Positions 7,159 to 13,003 of a stretch of 17,995 nt of DNA are shown piece after piece. The position numbers and the translations under genes were made by a program. Position 1 is the first letter of the stretch. Each line of letters starts with the position of its first letter. The stretch is from an uncultured Chloroflexaceae bacterium (GTDB lineage Bacteria; Chloroflexota; Chloroflexia; Chloroflexales; Chloroflexaceae). The DNA lies in the NCBI GenBank assembly GCA_937141995.1, contig CAKZQX010000825.1:1-17995 (forward strand). The letters run 5' to 3'. The notes below the pieces were generated by a model. The model worked only from the letters and a program-made list of their open reading frames with translations, was not told where the DNA came from and ran no database searches.

Positions 7159-7207
7159 GCTTTTGCACAAAAAAGTTGCACAACGTGCAACTTTTTTGTG
7201 CAAAAGC
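7159..7207. terminator. Symmetrical, bidirectional-type terminator: 23-bp perfect inverted repeat
   Basis: Arms 7159-7181 and 7185-7207 are exact complements around a 3-nt loop. The core is A6, GTTGCAC, AAC, GTGCAAC, T6, so on either strand a short stem is followed by six T. It lies between convergent genes, about 150 bp after the M23 stop and 96 bp after the TPR-gene stop, which fits a shared terminator. The outer arms repeat the motif TTGCACA, so a binding-site function is also possible. Confidence 0.75.
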
Positions 7208-7302
7208 TAAAGAAGTACCACGCTGCCGCCGGCGAATCGGACCGTTCATTGAAACAAACGCCTGGTTTGGAACCGACCGCGTACCTCGTGTCAGTAACAT
7301 GC

Positions 7303-8169
7303 CTACAACCGCGCCGCCCGCCATGCCGCCGCTGCATAACGTCCGTGGGGGTCGAGGGTTTCACTCACGCTAAAGTGGTCGCGTGCCCCATCGCTATCCC
7401 CGATGGTGCGGCGCAATTCCCCCAGGTAGTAGTGCAATGCGGCCTGCTGGGGCACGGAACCATGTACCAGCAGCCCCTCAATCCCGACCAGCACCAGTTG
7501 CGCCTCAACCGAACGCTCTGCTTCCAGCAACAGGGCCGCCAGCGTGCAACACAGGGCGGCCTCATCGATAGGTGCAGTCGCGGCCTGTAATCCCCGACGC
7601 AGATGGGCCTCGATCAGAGCACGGGGAGCGCCAAGCGCCTGCCCGCCATTCGCCAGATGCAGGTAGGCCGGAGCGCAGTTCGGGTCAAGCGCCAGCGCGT
7701 GCATGGCTTCCCAACAGGCTTCCACCGTCTGACCGACCTCCAGCAGTGCGCCGCTACGGGTTGCATGCAGCCCGGCATGGCCGGGATAGAACATAATTGC
7801 CTGGCGCAACTCAGCTACCGCTGTCTCGGCATCACCCTGTGCCAGCGCAATCATCCCCTGGAGCGCGCGCGCATCGGCGGAGTAAGGATAAAGCCAGAGT
7901 GCCACCCGAATCAGGCGGGCCGCGCCGAGGTAACGTGCCTGGTCCAGGGCGCGGCGGGCCATGCAGATCAGGAGAAAGCGCGTGACAAACCAGCCGATCA
8001 GCCCCAGCGCGGGCAGGGTAGTCACCGGCGGGATGCCGGGGCCCATATGCAGGCAGAGCACCAGCAGCAAGAAGAGCGCTTCCGGCACAAGCAGCAGTTG
8101 TCGTCCAATCAGAACAAAAACCCGGGTCCAGCGGGTCATTGCGATCCTGGCATGGGAGTGGCCGATCAT
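7303..8169 (-). CDS. Membrane-anchored TPR-repeat protein
   Basis: A 288-residue protein of unknown specific function. Two hydrophobic helices (about 23-42 and 48-70) are followed by an all-helical region from about 72 to the end. Degenerate tetratricopeptide repeats can be seen: ARLIRVALWLYPYSADARALQGMIAL, EAMHALALDPNCAPAYLHLA, and near the end LHYYLGELRRTIGDSDGARDHFSVSETLDP; I count about five or six, not all well conserved. Such proteins usually act as assembly platforms. ATG 8169 was chosen because AAGGAGG lies 4-5 nt upstream; a second in-frame Met at residue 11 is possible. The gene converges on the M23 gene and diverges from the pspC-like gene, and shares a 240-bp control region with it. 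Confidence 0.82.
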   Translation of the reverse strand: MIGHSHARIAMTRWTRVFVLIGRQLLLVPEALFLLLVLCLHMGPGIPPVTTLPALGLIGWFVTRFLLICMARRALDQARYLGAARLIRVALWLYPYSADARALQGMIALAQGDAETAVAELRQAIMFYPGHAGLHATRSGALLEVGQTVEACWEAMHALALDPNCAPAYLHLANGGQALGAPRALIEAHLRRGLQAATAPIDEAALCCTLAALLLEAERSVEAQLVLVGIEGLLVHGSVPQQAALHYYLGELRRTIGDSDGARDHFSVSETLDPHGRYAAAAWRAARL

Positions 8170-8278
8170 AATGCCTCCTTTATCGCCTCAGTGAAGCGGT
8201 TCCAGTCCCTGTGACATGCGCAGCCAGAATGCCTGGTCTCCCCGACTCCGCGCGGGATAGTGCGCACGCCGATCCCCT

Positions 8279-8316
8279 TTGTATTATAAAAATACAATGT
8301 GACAGGTAACGTCACA
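8279..8316. promoter_or_regulatory. Two adjacent dyads in the TPR/PspC divergent control region
   Basis: First dyad: TTGTATT (8279-8285), 5 bp, AATACAA (8291-8297). Second dyad: TGTGAC (8298-8303), 7 bp, GTCACA (8311-8316). They abut with no gap. The minus strand of the first contains TATAAT (8283-8288), a possible -10 for the TPR gene, though no good -35 is present. On the plus strand GTGACA (8299-8304), 17 bp, GATAGC may be a weak PspC promoter overlapping the second dyad. A regulator acting on both genes would fit. Confidence 0.45.
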
Positions 8317-8369
8317 AATGGGATAGCTAGACGAAACATGTGCAACAATCGTGAAAGGAAGGCCGTCGT

Positions 8370-8444
8370 ATGAACAGAATCGATAGTGAGGTACTAAGGA
8401 GTGAGTTCTATGCAACCACGTCTCGTTCGCAGTCGTACAGATAA
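8370..8444 (+). CDS. Possible 24-residue leader peptide overlapping pspC start
   Basis: ATG 8370 follows a strong SD (AAAGGAAGG, 7 nt spacing) and gives 24 codons ending at TAA 8444, overlapping the first 35 bp of the PspC gene in another frame. The peptide (begins MNRIDSEVLR) has no recognised similarity. A real leader could couple or tune translation of PspC; it may also be an accident of a purine-rich leader. Confidence 0.3.
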   Translation: MNRIDSEVLRSEFYATTSRSQSYR

Positions 8445-9096
8445 AATTATTGCCGGGGTATGTGGCGGCCTGGGAGACTATTTCTCGGTCGATCCGGTGA
8501 TTGTGCGTCTGATTTTTGTCCTGGTCACGCTAACCAGTGGTGCGGGGTTGCCAATTTATATTCTGCTCTGGATGTTGATGCCCCGCAGCAACAACGCTCC
8601 CTGGCCCGGCTATGATCAGTCATACACAGCCTATTCACAGCAGGCGCAGCCGTCGGCCTTTGAGCCGGCACAGACCGAACGCGAACAGGATCTGCATGAA
8701 GTGTTGCGGTCACGGGCTCCGCAATCGATGCACCAGCGCGCGGCGCGGCGCGGCCCATTTACCCGGACGCAGGTACCACCCGCGCCAGGTGAGTATCGGT
8801 TTGATCCGCAGACGGGGCAACCGCTTGACCCGCACTTCCCATCAACCGGCGAAACGGTCAATCTCCGCACAGGATGGCAGGATGCACCGTCCGAGTTTAC
8901 CGTGCCGCCGGCAGCGTCGCAGGGGCCGATGTATACCACTCCGGCACCGCGCCGCCGTTCCTGGCGTACGCTCGGGTTTATCCTGCTGGGTATCGGTGGG
9001 TTGATTTTGCTGGAACAGTTGGGGCTAAATACGGCTCTGCTCTTCCCGGTCCTGCTGATCCTCGCGGGGATTGTTCTGCTCAAGCGGCGCACATAA
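8410..9096 (+). CDS. PspC-domain envelope-stress membrane protein
   Basis: A 228-residue membrane protein. The N-terminal PspC domain (3-60) is textbook: RSRTDKIIAGVCGGLGDYF, then VDPVIVRLIFVL and the hydrophobic GLPIYILLWMLMPR. A long polar, Pro/Gln-rich linker (61-184) contains FDPQTGQPLDPHFPSTGE. Two more hydrophobic helices end the protein (about 187-204 and 208-224), a layout like LiaI/LiaF-type transmembrane modules. PspC proteins sense or respond to membrane stress and secretion problems. No PspA or PspB gene is present in the window. ATG 8410 was chosen over GTG 8401: AAGGAG (8397-8402) is correctly placed for 8410 but overlaps 8401. A strong terminator follows at 9127. Confidence 0.92.
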   Translation: MQPRLVRSRTDKIIAGVCGGLGDYFSVDPVIVRLIFVLVTLTSGAGLPIYILLWMLMPRSNNAPWPGYDQSYTAYSQQAQPSAFEPAQTEREQDLHEVLRSRAPQSMHQRAARRGPFTRTQVPPAPGEYRFDPQTGQPLDPHFPSTGETVNLRTGWQDAPSEFTVPPAASQGPMYTTPAPRRRSWRTLGFILLGIGGLILLEQLGLNTALLFPVLLILAGIVLLKRRT

Positions 9097-9126
9097 CTAT
9101 TGCGCATAAACGCATTCGACGCAAAG

Positions 9127-9158
9127 ATCGCCTGGTATGAGCCAGGCGATTTCTTTTC
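9127..9158 (+). terminator. Rho-independent terminator after PspC gene
   Basis: A perfect 9-bp stem (ATCGCCTGG with CCAGGCGAT) with a 6-nt loop, followed by TTCTTTTC. It lies 30 bp after the stop codon. Confidence 0.9.
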
Positions 9159-9181
9159 TCGCAAGGTAAGATTTCTGGTAG

Positions 9182-9257
9182 GGACGCGCTTCTGCGCGTC
9201 CGCTTCTCGATGTCCAATTGAGCACGATCTCCGGTAAGGACGTGCTTCTGTGCGTCC
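9182..9257. repeat. Two copies of a short hairpin repeat (GGTA[GA]GGACG...)
   Basis: Unit 1 is GGACGCGC, TTCT, GCGCGTCC (9182-9201), a perfect 8-bp stem. Unit 2 is GGACGTGC, TTCT, GTGCGTCC (9238-9257), the same stem with G-T pairs. Both are preceded by GGTAGG or GGTAAG. They lie just after the holB stop on its strand and may act in 3' end formation, but look like copies of a dispersed palindromic repeat. Confidence 0.7.
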
Positions 9258-9261
9258 CTTG

Positions 9262-10293
9262 TCACCCGGTCCGGCGCGGCAGATGCAGCAGCAGGTTCTC
9301 GAGAGCCAGTTGGGGGTTGACATTCTCGCGGAGCCGACGCGCAGCCTCGTCGAGTCGCACAACAAAGCGGTAGATCTCCTGGAGTTTGTAGCGGCGTGCC
9401 TCGCGCTCAAGATCCTCACGGCGGTCAATATGGGTAATACCATCGGGGCAACCGGCGGCAATGAGCAACAGATCACGCCACCAACTCTGCCACAGGTCAA
9501 GCCACTCCAGAACCAGCGTCTGTTCGCCGCCGCGATACTCCTTGCTGCGATCTTCGGCCCAGCGGAAGCTGCTACTGTGGGGCTGGGTGTGCAGGGCCAG
9601 CAGCGTATCAAGTTGCTCCTGACGCGTCAGAATCTCGTCGGGTGAGGTTGCCGCGTGGAGCGCCCAGCCGATGCGTCCGTTGCTCCAGGCCGCCAGCAGC
9701 GCCGCGCGTTCCGGTTCTACCCCGGCATGGGCTATAAGCGCCTGCGCCACATGGTCGCGGGGCAGCGGGCGCAGACGAATAACCTGACAACGCGAGACAA
9801 TCGTCGCAAGCAGATTGGTGTTGTTGGCGACCAGGATGAGCATTGCAAAAGGCGGCGGCTCCTCCAGCGTCTTGAGCATCGCATTCGAGGCTTCTTCGTT
9901 CAGCCGCTCGGCATCGTGCAAGATGAAGACGCGACAGCGACCCTCGTATGGCTTAAGCGCGATATCGCGCTGCCAGGCGCGGACGGTATCGATCTTCAGG
10001 TCTTTCTGGCGGGCCGCATCACTCGCCTTCACCCCGGCGGCCTGAGTTTCCATGCCGGCGAGCCGCACATCGGGATGATTGCCACTGGCGATCCGGCGAC
10101 AGGCCCGGCATTGCAGGCAGGGAGCATCACCCTGCTGCTCACAGTTGAACACCTGGGCCATGCGTAGCGCCAGCAGCGCCTTGCCAATCCCGGCCGGCCC
10201 GGTAATCAGGTAGGCATGCGCCGTACGCCCGCCGGTAATGCTGCGCTGCAAATACTCAACGGCCCACTCGTGACCAATGATCCCCCAGTTCAT
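9262..10293 (-). CDS. holB: DNA polymerase III clamp loader subunit delta' (HolB)
   Basis: A 343-residue AAA+ protein of the replicative clamp loader, which works with DnaX and HolA to load the sliding clamp. Visible features, in order: GHEWAVEYLQRSI (7-19), P-loop GPAGIGKA (32-39), four zinc-binding cysteines (C51, C59, C62, C65), HDAERLNEEASNAMLKTLEEPP (126-147), and the SRC motif (167-169) that places an arginine finger. The usual Thr/Ser after the P-loop lysine is Ala39, common in delta' subunits, which need not hydrolyse ATP. The C-terminal third (about 195-335) fits the collar domain. No strong SD is visible before ATG 10293. It lies 73 bp after fabF on the same strand and may be co-transcribed. 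The length matches the family. Confidence 0.93.
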   Translation of the reverse strand: MNWGIIGHEWAVEYLQRSITGGRTAHAYLITGPAGIGKALLALRMAQVFNCEQQGDAPCLQCRACRRIASGNHPDVRLAGMETQAAGVKASDAARQKDLKIDTVRAWQRDIALKPYEGRCRVFILHDAERLNEEASNAMLKTLEEPPPFAMLILVANNTNLLATIVSRCQVIRLRPLPRDHVAQALIAHAGVEPERAALLAAWSNGRIGWALHAATSPDEILTRQEQLDTLLALHTQPHSSSFRWAEDRSKEYRGGEQTLVLEWLDLWQSWWRDLLLIAAGCPDGITHIDRREDLEREARRYKLQEIYRFVVRLDEAARRLRENVNPQLALENLLLHLPRRTG

Positions 10294-10366
10294 ACCCAGT
10301 ATCCAGGAGCAGGATTGAGATTGAGCAACGAGATACGCGCACCAAACCTCAATCCCGCACGCACTA

Positions 10367-11791
10367 TCACGAGAGACTGCGGAAGATTAGAACCGCGTTA
10401 ACCCCCCCGAAGCCAAAGGAGTTCGACATAACAATCTGTAGATTTGCCGGACGGGATTGGTTGGGCACATAGTCCAGATCGCACTCCGGATCAGGATTGT
10501 CCAGGTTAATGGTGGGCGGAATCACGCCATGCTTGAGTGCCAGAATGGTCGCAGTAGCCTCAATCGCCCCGGCAGCGCCGGTTGCATGCCCAATCATCGA
10601 CTTGGTTGCGCTGATCGGCACGCTGTAGGCATACTCGTCGAACACCTGCTTAATCGCCAATGTCTCGGCAATATCGCCGGCCGAGGTGCTGGTCGCGTGG
10701 GCGTTAATATAGTCCACCTGCTGCGGGCCGATGCGCGCATTTACCAATGCCTGGCGGATTGCACGCGCCGCACCTTCGCCCGTGGGATCGGGCGCGGTGA
10801 CATGATGCGCATCACAGGTACTGGCATAGCCTACCACCTCGGCATAGATCCGCGCGCCGCGTCTACGCGCATCCGACAGGCGCTCCAGAACCATAACGGC
10901 GGCCCCTTCAGCCGGTACAAACCCGTCCCGGTCAATATCAAAGGGGCGCGAGGCGCGGTGCGGCGTTTCATTCCGGGTGGTCAGCGCGCGCATTGCACAG
11001 AAACTCGCCAGGCTGATCGGGCTGATCGGCGCTTCGCTGCCGCCGGCCAGCATAACATTCGCTTCGCCCCGCCGGATCACGGCGGCCGCCTCGCCGATAG
11101 CCTGCGCGCCGGCAGCACAGGCGGTACAGATGGTGGTATTATATCCGCGCAGATCAAGCTGGATCGCGGCCTGGCAGGAGGGCATATTCGGCAGTGAAGC
11201 CGGGATAAAGAAGGGACTTATCTTTGATGGCCCCTTCGCAAGCAGCGTGCGCATAGCCTGTTCGGTATCCGGCAGTGAGGTGGTTCCGCTGGCAATCAGG
11301 GTGCCGGTCATATAGCGGTTGCTGTCATCAATCCGGAGAGCGGCATCATCGAGGGCCATTCGCGCGGCGGCGACAGCGAACTGGCTGGCCCGCGACATAC
11401 GTCGCGCCTCTTTCGCATCCATAAATTCACGGGGGGCAAAATCTCTAACCTCGCCCGCGATCCGGCAGCAGAAGTCACTCGGATCACACAGGGTAATCCG
11501 TTCCACCGCACTCTGACCGGCGCGCAACCCGGACCAGAACGCCTCGGTCCCTACGCCGAACGGTGTCAGCGCCCCCAACCCGGTAATAACGACGCGCTGA
11601 TCTTCACTGTCGGCATCCGTTGACAAGGGAGCAGGCGCGACCAGCGGATCGCCATGCTCTTCTAACACCTCCTCCAGCAGATGATCGATCTGCTCGGTCA
11701 GGTCTTCTTCCGAAATTGTCTCACGCGTTGACGCCAACGCCAGCAGTCGTTGTCGCAGAGCAGTACGCTGGTCATTCGTAATATGCGCCAT
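10367..11791 (-). CDS. fabF: 3-oxoacyl-ACP synthase II (KAS II, FabF) with N-terminal extension
   Basis: A 474-residue thiolase-fold enzyme that condenses malonyl-ACP with acyl-ACP to extend fatty acids. The core starts at RVVITGLGALTPFG (66-79). The catalytic triad is Cys225 (CTACAAG), His365 (NAHATST, with Ala instead of the usual Gly after His) and His402 (GHATGAAG), with Lys397 in SATKS. The C-terminal NSFGFGG (457-463) is also conserved. Residues 1-65 are an extra, mostly helical, acidic segment absent from E. coli FabF; it might be a docking or dimer region. Frame and SD (GAGGT, about 7-9 nt) support ATG 11791. No acpP, fabD or fabG is adjacent, so this is not a full fab operon. A role in polyketide-like or alternative fatty acid synthesis is possible, but the core is ordinary KAS II. 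Confidence 0.93.
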   Translation of the reverse strand: MAHITNDQRTALRQRLLALASTRETISEEDLTEQIDHLLEEVLEEHGDPLVAPAPLSTDADSEDQRVVITGLGALTPFGVGTEAFWSGLRAGQSAVERITLCDPSDFCCRIAGEVRDFAPREFMDAKEARRMSRASQFAVAAARMALDDAALRIDDSNRYMTGTLIASGTTSLPDTEQAMRTLLAKGPSKISPFFIPASLPNMPSCQAAIQLDLRGYNTTICTACAAGAQAIGEAAAVIRRGEANVMLAGGSEAPISPISLASFCAMRALTTRNETPHRASRPFDIDRDGFVPAEGAAVMVLERLSDARRRGARIYAEVVGYASTCDAHHVTAPDPTGEGAARAIRQALVNARIGPQQVDYINAHATSTSAGDIAETLAIKQVFDEYAYSVPISATKSMIGHATGAAGAIEATATILALKHGVIPPTINLDNPDPECDLDYVPNQSRPANLQIVMSNSFGFGGVNAVLIFRSLS

Positions 11792-11846
11792 AGATGGACC
11801 TCACAGTGATTAGATAGGGATTAGGATCACGTATAAATTGTCAGCC

Positions 11847-12077
11847 TCAGCCGCAGACCATAACCGGAGGCTGCATTCGGTAGGTACTTCTGCCCGATAG
11901 CGGATACCCGTACCATTCTTGTTTCTCGTTTGTCCAGTGGAGATCAGTGGTAGGCATTGGAGAAGTACCATGTGCGTATGTGCAGCTTATGATGAAGACA
12001 GCGCGATGATCACCACGGTGAGATGTCACGCAGAAACCGTGTCTCAACCAGTGCCGTATATACTTTTCCGGCAGCAT
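11847..12077 (-). CDS. Possible leaderless small ORF upstream of fabF (76 aa), unrecognised
   Basis: ATG 12077 lies about 9 bp downstream of the TATAAT at 12086-12091, so the transcript would start at or a base or two before the ATG and be nearly leaderless. The peptide (begins MLPEKYIRHW) has two Cys and is rich in aromatic and His residues, without clear domain or membrane segment. Weakly supported; it may be an untranslated leader instead. Confidence 0.25.
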   Translation of the reverse strand: MLPEKYIRHWLRHGFCVTSHRGDHRAVFIISCTYAHGTSPMPTTDLHWTNEKQEWYGYPLSGRSTYRMQPPVMVCG

Positions 12078-12085
12078 GTCTGGCG

Positions 12086-12114
12086 ATTATAGCATGGGCA
12101 TGCGCTGCCGGCAA
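12086..12114 (-). promoter_or_regulatory. Promoter upstream of fabF
   Basis: On the minus strand TTGCCG (12109-12114), a 17-bp spacer and TATAAT (12086-12091). It points toward fabF, whose start is nearly 300 bp away; no closer promoter is evident. Confidence 0.7.
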
Positions 12115-12150
12115 TTGGCCTGCGTGACATTCTGATTAGCATAACGCGGC

Positions 12151-12198
12151 AAAAAGAGCCTGCGGGTATGTCACGCCAGACCCTCTCCAGCCGCAGGC
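12151..12198 (-). terminator. Rho-independent-type terminator after Uma2 gene
   Basis: On the minus strand GCCTGCGG pairs with CCGCAGGC (8 bp, 25-nt loop), followed by TCTTTTT. It begins 11 bp after the Uma2 stop and ends before the fabF promoter. The loop is long, so strength is uncertain. Confidence 0.7.
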
Positions 12199-12208
12199 GG
12201 CAGGAAGA

Positions 12209-12928
12209 TCAGACCTCGTCGCCGTAGCGCTCCCAATACTGCGCCAGCCGGCGCTCCAGTTCCGCCGCGCGGTGTTGGGCTGCCTCGACTTGCTGCCGGC
12301 CCTTCTCGCCTTCTGTCGGCAGCAGATCGCCCTCCAACGTCGCCCAGCGGAGCCACTCTGCTTCGATCCTTTGGTACCTGCCAGTCCAGCGCACCAACGC
12401 CAGCCCCAGCGTCTCACTGATGAAACGATTCTGTTCGTCCCGTTCTAACGGCACATAGACATTTTTCTGCAAGGCAAAGCCGGCCCACTCGCCGGTGAAG
12501 GGATGGTACCAGAAATACTCCGGCACCCGCAGGTTATCCTGGTAGACAAAGTTCTTCTCACCCCGGTCCAGGGCGGCCGTGCTATCGGACAGCAGTTCGA
12601 TAATCACATCCGGCCCTTTACCTTCGGCCCAGACCACCCAGCTTTTGCGCTCCCGACTGGGGACATCCAGGACAGCGAAAAAGTCCGGGCCGCGAAAGTC
12701 TTTATTGAGTGCCCAATCGAGATTGAAATGGACAAACATATTGCCACCGACAAAACCAGTGATGGCGTGATCGCTCCAATACACCTGTAATGTCTCTATG
12801 AGCAGGTTCATCTGGGATCGGTGTCGTGGCGATTCCATCGGTTCTCCGTCGTCGTAAGGCAGTTCATCCTCAGTCGGCGGCACCGGGACATCATCGTCGA
12901 TCATCTGTACCGGGGTTGTCTCGGCCAT
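12209..12928 (-). CDS. Uma2-family (DUF820) putative restriction-like endonuclease
   Basis: A 239-residue protein of the Uma2 family, a PD-(D/E)xK-fold group found in many copies in Cyanobacteria and Chloroflexota and of mostly unknown function. The fold signature is present: GPDFF (80-84, with D82), PDVIIELLSDST (106-117, with E111), the downstream DRGEKNFVYQ (121-130, K125) and VPEYFWYHP (135-143). Residues 1-35 are an acidic, Pro-rich leader segment; residues 205-239 form a Gln/Ala/Glu-rich helix, probably coiled coil. ATG 12928 has AAGGAGG five bases upstream. It lies 75 bp after secA, beyond a hairpin. No partner methylase or antitoxin is visible. Core catalytic residues look intact, but activity is not established for most of the family. 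Confidence 0.92.
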   Translation of the reverse strand: MAETTPVQMIDDDVPVPPTEDELPYDDGEPMESPRHRSQMNLLIETLQVYWSDHAITGFVGGNMFVHFNLDWALNKDFRGPDFFAVLDVPSRERKSWVVWAEGKGPDVIIELLSDSTAALDRGEKNFVYQDNLRVPEYFWYHPFTGEWAGFALQKNVYVPLERDEQNRFISETLGLALVRWTGRYQRIEAEWLRWATLEGDLLPTEGEKGRQQVEAAQHRAAELERRLAQYWERYGDEV

Positions 12929-12950
12929 ATGCGCCTCCTTGCCAATAGCC

Positions 12951-12982
12951 GACGCCGGGCGACTGGATGATCGCCCGGCGTC
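12951..12982 (-). terminator. Hairpin between secA and Uma2 gene
   Basis: A perfect 12-bp GC-rich stem (GACGCCGGGCGA with its complement) and 8-nt loop begins about 21 bp after the secA stop. No T-run follows, so it may pause, protect the 3' end, or only partly terminate, letting some transcription reach the Uma2 gene. Confidence 0.6.
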
Positions 12983-13003
12983 AGTAGCTCCTGCTTCCCC
13001 AAC

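Larger units (their letters stand above)
11792..12150. other. Long spacer upstream of fabF with a promoter and possible small ORF
   Basis: This stretch contains no recognised gene. It holds a good minus-strand promoter at 12086-12114, which would give a leader of about 288 nt before fabF. An open frame of 76 codons (12077 to 11847) begins within a few bases of the expected start of transcription and ends 56 bp before fabF, but has no recognised similarity. I see no tRNA or known riboswitch shape in it. Confidence 0.6.

Noticed and set aside
7008..7590. Small overlapping frames around 7008-7590 on both strands
   Set aside because: They cross the two terminator hairpins and the TPR gene, and show no SD or domain.
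8298..8316. CRP-type site
   Set aside because: TGTGA and TCACA are present but separated by 9 bp, not the 6 bp of a CRP site.
8401..8409. GTG start for PspC at 8401
   Set aside because: It overlaps the SD; ATG 8410 has ideal spacing.
8631..9611. 326-codon minus-strand frame across PspC, spacer and holB
   Set aside because: It overlaps two well-supported genes and a terminator; composition is Arg/Ser-rich and typical of a shadow frame.
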